NCBI GenBank assembly: GCA_022710025.1
Contig: JAKLHS010000007.1
Span: 1-13,048, forward strand
DNA: 13,048 nucleotides
Direction: 5' to 3'
From: Caldisericota bacterium
GTDB lineage: Bacteria; Caldisericota; Caldisericia; Cryosericales; Cryosericaceae
The notes under the pieces were generated by a model, which made no database searches, was not told the origin of the DNA, and was given only the letters and a program-made list of their open reading frames with translations. The translations under genes and the position numbers were made by a program. Below are positions 4,937-12,215 of this stretch, piece by piece (the stretch's first letter is position 1; the number at the start of each line of letters is the position of its first letter).

Positions 4937-6241
4937 ATGGAACGCGTCCTGAGCAACGAGCTTAGTTCCCATGCGGGTGAGCGAGTACGGATGGCAGGTT
5001 GGATGCATCGCATTCGCCGGCTTGGCAGCGGGATAGTTTTCGTGCACCTTCGGGACCGCTCAGGGATATGTCAGATAGTGGTAGAGGCTCCCGGAGTGAT
5101 TGCTTCGCTTGACGGTCTGCTTGCGGAGAGTGTAGTCGAAGTTGAAGGAACGGTCGTGGCCGAGGCGCAGGCGACCGGAGGATATGAAATCCACGAACCT
5201 TCGTTCACCGTCCTCTCTGCCGTGACCGATGCACTCCCCTTTCCCATCAACAAGCCTGTCATCAACGCCCATCTGGATACGTTTCTCGATCATGCGATGA
5301 TCGGACTGAGAGCGCCGGTGAAACAAGCCGTCTTCAAGCTCAGTGCAGCAGTTGCCCATGCGTTCAGGGACGTTCTGGACGGCAAGGGGTTCACGGAAAT
5401 CGCGACCCCCAAGATCATAGGATCGGCATCAGAATCGGGTGCCAACGTCTTTGCGCTCGATTATTTCGGGAAGCAGGCATACCTCGCTCAGAGTCCTCAA
5501 TTTTACAAACAGATCATGGTCGGAGTGTTTGAGCGTGTCTATGAAGTAGCGCCCGTGTTCAGGGCGGAGCCACACCAGACGGTGCGCCACCTCAACGAGT
5601 ATGTCAGCATGGACGCGGAGATGGGGTTCATCCAGGATCATACGACGGTGATGACGCTGCTCACGGAGGTCATCAGGGGAATCCTGGATTACATCGGCAG
5701 CCACTGCGCACAGGAACTCGTATTGCTCAATGTGCAGATGCCACTGGCCCCTCAAGAATTCCCGCGCATCTATTTCCCGGAAGCCCAGCAATGGATCTTC
5801 GAGCATCACGGCGAAGACTGTCGCGGTGAGCCCGACCTTGCGCCGCAGCACGAAAAATGGCTGGGTGAATGGGCAAAGGAGACATTCCAGTCGGACTTCC
5901 TGTTCGTCACGGGATATCCGATGGTCAAACGGCCATTCTACACGGCTCCCAACCCCGACGATACAAGGTACTCGAATTCATTCGATCTCCTGTTTCGAGG
6001 CACAGAGCTCGTGACGGGAGGGCAGCGGCTCAACCGGTTCGAAGATTATGCCCGGGCGCTGGAAGCCAGAGGAATGACACAGGAAGCGGTCGCATCGTAC
6101 TTGGAGACGTTCCGGTTCGGCATGCCTCCTCACGGGGGGTTTGCCATCGGGCTTGAGCGGTTTATCATGCAGCTGGTGAACCTGTCGAATCTGCGTGACG
6201 CCGCGCTCTTCCCCCGGGACATGGAGCGAATCCAGCCGTGA
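4937..6241 (+). CDS. aspS: Archaeal-type aspartyl-tRNA synthetase, probably non-discriminating (aspartate-tRNA(Asp/Asn) ligase)
   Basis: Class II synthetase charging tRNA with aspartate. The 434-residue product has an N-terminal OB-fold anticodon-binding domain (about 1-100, with WMHRIRRLGSG and VHLRDRSGICQIVV), motif 1 around 143-160 (FRDVLDGKGFTEIATPKI), motif 2 at 202-222 with FRAE and RHLNE, and motif 3 GFAIGLERFIMQL (401-413). It lacks the large GAD insertion of the usual bacterial AspRS (about 590 residues) and matches the shorter archaeal form. His24 occupies the position that is Trp26 in the discriminating Thermococcus kodakarensis enzyme; His there is known from non-discriminating archaeal-type enzymes. 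I therefore infer that it also forms Asp-tRNA(Asn), to be amidated by GatCAB (not in this window). The ATG at 4937 is chosen because GGAGG (4927-4931) lies 5 nt upstream; the frame extends to a TTG at 4916. leuS follows after 55 nt. Confidence 0.92.
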   Translation: MERVLSNELSSHAGERVRMAGWMHRIRRLGSGIVFVHLRDRSGICQIVVEAPGVIASLDGLLAESVVEVEGTVVAEAQATGGYEIHEPSFTVLSAVTDALPFPINKPVINAHLDTFLDHAMIGLRAPVKQAVFKLSAAVAHAFRDVLDGKGFTEIATPKIIGSASESGANVFALDYFGKQAYLAQSPQFYKQIMVGVFERVYEVAPVFRAEPHQTVRHLNEYVSMDAEMGFIQDHTTVMTLLTEVIRGILDYIGSHCAQELVLLNVQMPLAPQEFPRIYFPEAQQWIFEHHGEDCRGEPDLAPQHEKWLGEWAKETFQSDFLFVTGYPMVKRPFYTAPNPDDTRYSNSFDLLFRGTELVTGGQRLNRFEDYARALEARGMTQEAVASYLETFRFGMPPHGGFAIGLERFIMQLVNLSNLRDAALFPRDMERIQP

Positions 6242-6252
6242 CCCTGCAATGT

Positions 6253-6267
6253 GATACCGCGCGTATC
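6253..6267 (+). other. Small inverted repeat between aspS and leuS
   Basis: GATAC (6253-6257) and GTATC (6263-6267) form a 5-bp stem with a CGCGC loop in the 55-nt gap. There is no T-run, so it is not an intrinsic terminator. It may be a weak RNA-stabilising or processing structure, or chance. Confidence 0.2.
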
Positions 6268-6296
6268 GGGTACGACAGCGTTCACACCTGGAGCGA

Positions 6297-8774
6297 ATGA
6301 TGAAGGAATACAATTTTCACAACATTGAACCAAAGTGGCAGGATACCTGGGAAGCGGAGAATGCTTACCGCACAGAGGAGACCTCGGACAAACCGAAGCT
6401 GTTCTGCCTCGATTATTTTCCATATCCGTCCGGCGACGGGCTCCATGTCGGCCATTGTCGTAACTACATTCCGACTGATGTCATCAGCCGATGCTACCGG
6501 ATGAAGGGGTACAACGTTCTTCACCCGATGGGGTGGGATGCATTCGGTCTGCCGGCGGAAAACGAGGCTATCCGTCTCAAGAGGAACCCTCGCGAGATAA
6601 CGGTCAGGAATACCGCTAATTTCAAACGACAGCTCAAGCTTCTAGGTACGTCGTACGACTGGGAGCGCGAGATCAACTCCTCCGATCCCACGTACTACCG
6701 GTGGACCCAGTGGTTTTTCCTGCTCCTGTACAAGCGTGGCCTGGCTTACGAGAAGGAGTCGGACCAATGGTGGTGTCCAACCTGCAAAACCGTCCTCGCC
6801 AACGAACAGGTCAAGGAAGGTCAATGCTGGCGCTGTGGATCGACCGTGGAGAAGAAACTTCTCAAACAGTGGTTCTTCAGGATCACAGACTACGCCGACC
6901 GGCTTGCCGACGATCTGGATACCGTGGATTGGCCTGAACGCATCAAGATCATGCAACGCAACTGGATAGGGAAATCCGTTGGCGCCGACGTGATGTTTGA
7001 CGTTCGTTCGGCACGCGATGGTTCGTCGCATCCGACGACTATCTTCACGACGCGGCTGGACACGATCATGGGAGCAACATTCATGGTTCTCGCCCCGGAA
7101 CATCCGCTCGTGCCGAGGATCGTCGCGGAAGAGAAGCGGTCCGAGGTCGAGGCGTACATCGCCCTCAGTAAGACCAAGACGGAGATCGACCGTTTGTCGA
7201 CGGAGAAGGAGAAGACGGGCGTCTTCACGGGGGCATATGCGATCAACCCGTATTCAGGAGACAGGATTCCCGTGTGGATTGCCGACTATGTCCTCATGGG
7301 GTACGGCAGCGGGGCCATCATGGCCGTTCCGGGACATGATGGCAGGGATTTCGCGTTTGCCTCCAACTATGGGTTGGAGATTCGCCAAGTCATCAGCTGG
7401 CCGGATGTCATATACGATGCGACGACTTGGAGCGATACTTACGCTGAGCACGGAACACTGGTGAACTCCGGCCGGTTCGATGGTCTCTCCACGGAGAAAG
7501 CGTTCGAAGCAATGGTCGCCGACGGAAACGCACGGGGCGTCACAAAGGCTCAGACCAACTACCACATGCGAGATTGGCTGATCAGTCGTCAACGGTACTG
7601 GGGTGCGCCGATTCCCATGGTGCACTGCCCTGCCTGCGGTACCGTCCCGGTTCCGGAGGATCAACTACCGGTGCTGCTTCCGGATGTCGAAAGCTACGAG
7701 CCGAGTGGAACCGGCGAATCGCCGCTGGCAGGGATCGAGGACTGGGTTACCACTACCTGTCCGGTTTGCGGAGGACCTGCGCGGCGCGAGACTGACACAA
7801 TGGATGGGTTTGCCTGCTCGTCGTGGTACGAGCTGCGCTACACAAGTCCCCACAACGACAATGCTCCGTTCGACAGGGCCGCCGTCGACTACTGGCTTCC
7901 GGTTGATCTCTACGTCGGCGGGGCCGAGCATGCCGTCATGCATCTCCTATACTCGCGCTTTTGGACGAAGGTCATGTATGACGAAGGACTTGTCGGATTC
8001 ACAGAGCCGTTTGCGCGGCTGATGAATCAGGGGATGCTGCTGTCATATGACGGTCAGAAGATGAGCAAGAGCAGGCATAACGTCATTACTCCCGATGAAG
8101 TGGTTGAACAGTACGGTGCAGATACATTACGGCTCTATGAACTCTTCATGGCTCCGTTTGAACAGGAAGTGGCATGGTCCAAGGAGGGAATCTCCGGAGC
8201 GCACCGCTTCCTGAAGCGCGTGTGGGATCTCATACAACGTACGATAGAAGCCTCCCATGGCTCGCAGACGAACGCTGTCGTATCCGGGCTTGAGCTGCAG
8301 ATCAACCGGCTCACACGAAAGATCACTGACGATGTCGAGAAGTTCAAGTTCAATACCGCCGTGGCGGCGTTCATGGAGTATCTGAATTTCCTGTCCGACG
8401 CCGTTCGTGCCGACGAAACGGTGCTCGCGTCAAGCCTGTGGCAGATGAGCGCCAAGCAGCTGCTGGTTCTCCTTGCCCCGTTTGTTCCACATCTGACGGA
8501 AGAACTGTGGCACGAGTATGGATACAGGACGAGTGTGCATGCAGAACCGTGGCCGACGTGGGATGAGTCGAAGTGCCTCGAGGAGGAGGTAGAGATCGCC
8601 GTTCAGGTCAATGGGAAGGTACGGGGTTCCATACTCGTTCCGGCCAATGCGACGGACGAAGAAATGGGAACCTTGGCGCTCGCTCAGGAGTTTGTCACCA
8701 GGTATACTGACGGTCATGTTGTCAAGCGCATCGTTGCAATCAGAGGGAAAATCGTTAACATTGTAGTTCAATGA
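6297..8774 (+). CDS. leuS: Leucyl-tRNA synthetase
   Basis: Class I synthetase that charges tRNA(Leu) and hydrolyses misacylated products. The 825 residues are full length for bacterial LeuRS. In order: catalytic signature DYFPYPSGDGLHVGH with HVGH at 50-53; a zinc-type CPTC...CWRC (Cys160, 163, 177, 180); the CP1 editing domain with TTRLDT (251-256) and VPGHDGRD (344-351); a second cysteine pair set CPAC (444-447) / CPVC (488-491); KMSKS (588-592); and a C-terminal anticodon-binding and terminal domain ending GKVRGSILVP...VKRIVAIRGKIVNIVV. Two editing-domain positions are unusual: Leu254 in place of Pro in TTRPDT, and GHDGRD in place of the common AHDERD; the Thr residues and Asp348 are kept. 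The first two codons are both ATG; GGAG (6290-6293) is better spaced (6 nt) from the second, at 6300. It lies in the aspS-leuS-rpmF block. Confidence 0.97.
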   Translation: MMKEYNFHNIEPKWQDTWEAENAYRTEETSDKPKLFCLDYFPYPSGDGLHVGHCRNYIPTDVISRCYRMKGYNVLHPMGWDAFGLPAENEAIRLKRNPREITVRNTANFKRQLKLLGTSYDWEREINSSDPTYYRWTQWFFLLLYKRGLAYEKESDQWWCPTCKTVLANEQVKEGQCWRCGSTVEKKLLKQWFFRITDYADRLADDLDTVDWPERIKIMQRNWIGKSVGADVMFDVRSARDGSSHPTTIFTTRLDTIMGATFMVLAPEHPLVPRIVAEEKRSEVEAYIALSKTKTEIDRLSTEKEKTGVFTGAYAINPYSGDRIPVWIADYVLMGYGSGAIMAVPGHDGRDFAFASNYGLEIRQVISWPDVIYDATTWSDTYAEHGTLVNSGRFDGLSTEKAFEAMVADGNARGVTKAQTNYHMRDWLISRQRYWGAPIPMVHCPACGTVPVPEDQLPVLLPDVESYEPSGTGESPLAGIEDWVTTTCPVCGGPARRETDTMDGFACSSWYELRYTSPHNDNAPFDRAAVDYWLPVDLYVGGAEHAVMHLLYSRFWTKVMYDEGLVGFTEPFARLMNQGMLLSYDGQKMSKSRHNVITPDEVVEQYGADTLRLYELFMAPFEQEVAWSKEGISGAHRFLKRVWDLIQRTIEASHGSQTNAVVSGLELQINRLTRKITDDVEKFKFNTAVAAFMEYLNFLSDAVRADETVLASSLWQMSAKQLLVLLAPFVPHLTEELWHEYGYRTSVHAEPWPTWDESKCLEEEVEIAVQVNGKVRGSILVPANATDEEMGTLALAQEFVTRYTDGHVVKRIVAIRGKIVNIVVQ

Positions 8775-8796
8775 GTCTCGTTCAGGAGGAAGTTGA

Positions 8797-9009
8797 ATGG
8801 CGAACCCGAAGAAGAAAACCAGCCGCAGCAGAAAGGGCAACAGATACAGCAAGGTCAAGATGGCGTTTCAGAACAACCACGGCCTGCTTGTTCACTGCGG
8901 ACACTGCAACAAGCTGATCAGAGCACACCACGTGTGCCCCTATTGCGGATATTATGACGGCAGGCTGGTCGTGAAACCGGAAGAAAAGAAGGAGAAGCCT
9001 GCCGCCTAG
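8797..9009 (+). CDS. rpmF: 50S ribosomal protein bL32
   Basis: Small basic component of the large ribosomal subunit. The 70-residue product begins MANPKKKTSRSRKGNR, close to the typical L32 start, and retains a zinc ribbon with Cys34-X2-Cys37 and Cys47-X2-Cys50 (HCGHC...CPYCG) followed by the characteristic GYYDGR. The lysine- and glutamate-rich tail (59-68) is a modest extension. A strong ribosome-binding site AGGAGGA (8784-8790) lies 6 nt upstream of the ATG. The usual upstream partner gene yceD (DUF177) is absent and replaced by leuS, 22 nt away. The stop codon is only 3 nt before plsX, the standard rpmF-plsX pairing, which implies translational coupling. Confidence 0.96.
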   Translation: MANPKKKTSRSRKGNRYSKVKMAFQNNHGLLVHCGHCNKLIRAHHVCPYCGYYDGRLVVKPEEKKEKPAA

Positions 9010-9012
9010 CGG

Positions 9013-10002
9013 ATGAGAGTAGCGCTGGATGCGATGGGGGGCGACTATGCCCCCCATGAGATTATCAAGGGCGCCGTACAGGCAGCACGCACGCTGGGAG
9101 TTACGGTATGTTTCGTCGGCGATGAAGCTGCTATCAGGCGCGAACTTGGAGAATATGCCGAAGGGGCTTCTTTCTCCTATGAGATCGTCCCGGCCGGTCA
9201 GGTCGTCACTTTTCACGACCACCCATCCGAGGTGCTCAGGACGCGCAAGGATTCATCACTGTACAAGGCTATCCGATCCGTCGCCGACGGAAAGTGTGAT
9301 GCCATTGTCTCCGCAGGCAACACCGGCGCCCAGATGGCTATCTCGCTGTTTGTCCTCGGTCGCATCCAGGGGGTCCTGCGTCCGGGTTTGATCGGCGCGA
9401 TTCCGTCGACGACCGGGGAGCCGTTCTATTGCATGGACGTGGGTGCGGTTGCCGACTGGACCCCGGAAAACATTGTGCAGTTTGCGCGGATGGGGCAGGT
9501 GTACTGCAGCCTTGTGACAGGCAAGAAGGCGCCGACCGTAGGACTCCTCAATATTGGAGAAGAAGCGGAGAAAGGGTCGCGACAGGTTGTCGAGGCGCAC
9601 GAGCTTCTGGCGGCATCGATCCCGTCGTTTGTCGGGAATGTCGAACCCAAGGAAGCATTTCGCCATGCGGCGGATGTCGTTGTCAGTGACGGATATACCG
9701 GCAATATTTTCCTGAAGACGATTGAGAGCACAGCGGAGGTTTTGTTTGGAATGATGAAAGCAGCCCTCGGAAGCTCCCTGAAAAGCAAGATCGGCGGGGC
9801 GCTTGCCCGCAGCAGTCTCCGGGGGGTCAAAGACAGGCTTGATTACAGCCAGTACGGCGGTGTTCCGTTGCTGGGTGTCAAGGGGATCAGTATCGTGTGC
9901 CACGGCAGATCCGACGCGGCGGCTATCTACCACGCGATTCGTGTGGCGAAGACGATCAGCGATCAGGGTCTCGTGACGCGGCTCGAAGCCCTCTGGAAGT
10001 GA
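9013..10002 (+). CDS. plsX: Phosphate acyltransferase PlsX
   Basis: Peripheral membrane enzyme converting acyl-ACP and phosphate to acyl-phosphate, the donor for PlsY in phosphatidic acid synthesis. The 329-residue length is normal. Family motifs seen: ALDAMGGDYAPHEIIKGA (4-21), SAGNTGAQ (100-107), LLNIGEEAEKG (178-188), DVVVSDGYTGN (221-231), and YGGVPLLGVKG (281-291) with CHGRS (296-300). One motif deviates: MDVGAV (141-146) stands where PlsX normally reads LDVGAN, so the conserved Asn is Val146. The ATG at 9013 follows the rpmF stop by 3 nt; the nearest Shine-Dalgarno-like sequence (GGAG, 8991-8994) is 18 nt away inside rpmF, so translation probably depends on termination-reinitiation. The next gene is rnc after 8 nt rather than the fatty-acid genes fabD, fabG and acpP that often follow plsX. 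Confidence 0.96.
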   Translation: MRVALDAMGGDYAPHEIIKGAVQAARTLGVTVCFVGDEAAIRRELGEYAEGASFSYEIVPAGQVVTFHDHPSEVLRTRKDSSLYKAIRSVADGKCDAIVSAGNTGAQMAISLFVLGRIQGVLRPGLIGAIPSTTGEPFYCMDVGAVADWTPENIVQFARMGQVYCSLVTGKKAPTVGLLNIGEEAEKGSRQVVEAHELLAASIPSFVGNVEPKEAFRHAADVVVSDGYTGNIFLKTIESTAEVLFGMMKAALGSSLKSKIGGALARSSLRGVKDRLDYSQYGGVPLLGVKGISIVCHGRSDAAAIYHAIRVAKTISDQGLVTRLEALWK

Positions 10003-10010
10003 GCGGGTCT

Positions 10011-10793
10011 ATGCCGCAAACCCGTAAAAGGACGATAGGAAATATCGTCGCCCCCAAGCAGGATGTGACCAGCGCTCTTGTGATGCAGCGTGCCGAGGAG
10101 TTCGACCGTTTGCTGCCCGTACACTTCAAAAATCTGCGCTTCCTGGTAGTGGCGCTGACACACAGCTCTTTTGCCAGCGAACATCCCGGCTACACGTCAA
10201 ACGAGAAGCTCGAGTTCGTCGGTGACGGAGTCGTCAACTTTGTTGTCGCCAAGCTGCTTTTCCTTGAGTTTCCGGACGCGCGCGAGGGAGACCTTTCGAA
10301 GATGCGTGCAGCACTGGTGAAAGAACAGGGTATCTATGAACGAGCGTTGGAATTGGGTTTGGACAGGTATCTCCTGCTCGGCAAGGGAGAAGACAAGTTG
10401 CGCGAGGAACGGAAGCCGGCGATCCTGGCCGACGGGTTCGAGGCCCTTGCCGGTGCACTGTACTTTGACAGCGGGATGCACGCAGTCGAGAGGTTCATCG
10501 GCATCGTCTTCCGCCGTTCAATCGCCGAATTGTACAACGGAGCGATTCTGGACTACAAGACGGCCCTCCAGGAAGAGACACAGCGTTCCGTACGACTTCT
10601 GCCGACCTATATGACGGATGTTTCCCGCGGTGAGGACGGGTCCGACGTCTTCACTTCTCTCGTGCATATCGGTGCCATCCTCTATGGTGAAGGGCGGGGA
10701 TCCTCCAAGAAAAGGGCGGAGGAGGATGCCGCCAAAACGGCATTGGAAACATTCCTTGCAGAGCATCCGCACCCGCGAGGCTCTGAGCCGTGA
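10011..10793 (+). CDS. rnc: Ribonuclease III
   Basis: Double-strand-specific endoribonuclease for rRNA processing and structured mRNAs. The 260-residue product has the catalytic domain signature NEKLEFVGDGVV (64-75) with Glu65, Glu68 and Asp72, and the second acidic pair Asp141 and Glu144 in ADGFEALAGA, so the metal ligands are intact. A double-stranded-RNA-binding domain follows (about 182-250), with DYKTALQEETQR and the terminal GEGRGSSKKRAEEDAAKTAL. About 25 residues precede the normal start of the fold (MPQTRKRTIGNIVAPKQDV), a basic N-terminal extension. The ATG at 10011 is preferred because the frame further upstream lies inside plsX; the sequence AAGTGAG overlapping the plsX stop may serve as ribosome-binding site. 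The TGA overlaps the GTG start of ftsY by 4 nt. Confidence 0.95.
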   Translation: MPQTRKRTIGNIVAPKQDVTSALVMQRAEEFDRLLPVHFKNLRFLVVALTHSSFASEHPGYTSNEKLEFVGDGVVNFVVAKLLFLEFPDAREGDLSKMRAALVKEQGIYERALELGLDRYLLLGKGEDKLREERKPAILADGFEALAGALYFDSGMHAVERFIGIVFRRSIAELYNGAILDYKTALQEETQRSVRLLPTYMTDVSRGEDGSDVFTSLVHIGAILYGEGRGSSKKRAEEDAAKTALETFLAEHPHPRGSEP

Positions 10794-11731
10794 GTTTCCT
10801 GGCTCGTCTCAGGCAATTGTTCGAACCGGCGAAGACAGAGGAACGGACAGCCGTCGCCGGAGGCACGCAGACGGGGGCCGAGACTCCACCTATGCCGGAG
10901 ACAGGCAGAGGAAGCACGCGGGAAGCGGCGGATTTCGAGGCGCTCGAAGAACTGCTGATAGATGCCGGCATAGACGTAGAAACAACCATGGCGATATTGC
11001 ACGATGTCCGTAAGGGAACGATCGGGCGGCCGACGGTCGATCAGGTCGTCGGCCGCGTGCGGGCTCAGCTTGCAGCTGCCCTCGATCTGGATTCGGCATT
11101 GCACGTTGACGGGTCGCCCGCGGTGATTCTGGTCACGGGAGTGAACGGAGTCGGCAAGACGTCGTCTATCGCAAAGCTGGCGAACATGCTCAAAGATGGG
11201 GGCATGACGATCCTTCTGGTGGCAGCCGACACGTTTCGTGCCGGAGCTATCGACCAGCTCGCGGTTCTCGGTGAAAGGATCGGGGTACCCGTCATGCGGT
11301 CCATCGAAGGACAGGATCCCTCGAGCGTTGTCTTCAACGGACTTCAGAAAGCGATCGCCGACAGCGTCGATGTCGTCATCGTTGATACCGCGGGACGCAT
11401 GGAGAACAAGAAAAACCTCACTGCGGAACTCCAGAAGATCTTGCGGACGATCGAAACGAAGTTCGGGCGGTCTCCATCGGAGGTTCTGCTCGTCATAGAC
11501 GCGACAACGGGCGAGAATGCTCTGATGCAAGCTCGCGCATTCAGCGACGCCGTTCCGGTATCGGGAATCATCCTGACGAAGGTGGATTCCGGCGCCAGGG
11601 GAGGGAGCATCATCGGTATCGCCCGGGAATTGCGGATTCCCATCAAGCTGGTATGCGACGGTGAAACAATGACGAGCATAAAACCATTTGACAAAGACGA
11701 TGTCGTGAACATGATATTGCTGTCTGAGTAG
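10790..11731 (+). CDS. ftsY: Signal recognition particle receptor FtsY
   Basis: SRP GTPase at the membrane that docks SRP-ribosome complexes and hands them to SecYEG. The 313 residues hold a short N-terminal segment without a long acidic A domain, with a possible amphipathic membrane-binding start (MSFLARLRQLF), an N domain (about 45-100), and the G domain: GVNGVGKT (117-124), DTFRAGA (147-153), DTAGR (199-203), ATTGENAL (238-245), TKVD (263-266) and the closing KPFD. Deviations from typical FtsY are DTFRAGAIDQL for DTFRAAAxEQL and TKVDSGARGG for TKLDGTAKGG; the guanine-contact TKxD is intact. It begins at GTG 10790, overlapping the rnc stop as GTGA, so translation is probably coupled. The gene smc, often between rnc and ftsY, is absent. 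It is followed by ylxM and ffh, its functional partner. Confidence 0.95.
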   Translation: MSFLARLRQLFEPAKTEERTAVAGGTQTGAETPPMPETGRGSTREAADFEALEELLIDAGIDVETTMAILHDVRKGTIGRPTVDQVVGRVRAQLAAALDLDSALHVDGSPAVILVTGVNGVGKTSSIAKLANMLKDGGMTILLVAADTFRAGAIDQLAVLGERIGVPVMRSIEGQDPSSVVFNGLQKAIADSVDVVIVDTAGRMENKKNLTAELQKILRTIETKFGRSPSEVLLVIDATTGENALMQARAFSDAVPVSGIILTKVDSGARGGSIIGIARELRIPIKLVCDGETMTSIKPFDKDDVVNMILLSE

Positions 11732-11736
11732 GTATG

Positions 11737-11758
11737 GGAACGGGGATGACGTCGTTCC
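11737..11758 (+). other. Inverted repeat between ftsY and ylxM
   Basis: GGAACG (11737-11742) and CGTTCC (11753-11758) form a perfect 6-bp stem with a 10-nt loop in the 53-nt gap. There is no following T-run, so it is unlikely to be an intrinsic terminator. It could be an mRNA-processing or stabilising hairpin in the operon. Confidence 0.3.
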
Positions 11759-11784
11759 GACATATTGCGGATAGGAGCTAAGCC

Positions 11785-12207
11785 ATGCAAAGCAAGTCAA
11801 GGGAAAAGGCGCCCATGACTCCAGGTCGCGAGAAGAAGATCAAACGCAAGGAAGAGATCGCCGAGCTTCTGGAGTTTTACTCTGGTTTGCTCACAAAGAA
11901 AGAGGCCGGTGTCCTGGAACTCTACATTCAGCCGAACTACTCCGGCGCAGAAGTGGCGCGGACTCTGCGAATCTCCAGGCAAGCCGTGCATGACCACATT
12001 CGTCGCTCGCTGGGACGGATGCGACGGTGCGAGAACAAACTTCAGCTCATTGCCAATTACAAGAAAAACATTGTCATGTTCCGCAAAATCATGTCCAAGC
12101 TGGATGAGTGCTGTCGACAGTCGCACAGCATCGAAGCCGAGCAGACACTCGGAGAGCTGAGAGTTCTCTTCGAGAAACTGGTCAATCGGAACACGCGCGA
12201 GTTGTAG
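11785..12207 (+). CDS. ylxM: YlxM/p13-family helix-turn-helix protein
   Basis: Small DNA-binding-type protein of the YlxM (UPF0122) family, characteristically encoded beside ffh and linked to SRP expression or function, although its biochemical role is poorly defined. The 140-residue product has the family's opening LLEFYSGLLTKKEAGVLELYI (28-48) and a sigma-region-4-like helix-turn-helix SGAEVARTLRISRQAVHDHIRR (53-74). The C-terminal half (80-140) is a long basic, probably coiled-coil helical segment, longer than the roughly 110-residue family norm, and the N-terminal 20 residues are also extra. The ATG at 11785 is supported by AGGAG (11773-11777) at 7 nt; a second in-frame ATG lies at codon 11. 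ffh starts 8 nt after the stop. Confidence 0.85.
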   Translation: MQSKSREKAPMTPGREKKIKRKEEIAELLEFYSGLLTKKEAGVLELYIQPNYSGAEVARTLRISRQAVHDHIRRSLGRMRRCENKLQLIANYKKNIVMFRKIMSKLDECCRQSHSIEAEQTLGELRVLFEKLVNRNTREL

Positions 12208-12215
12208 GCGATCTC

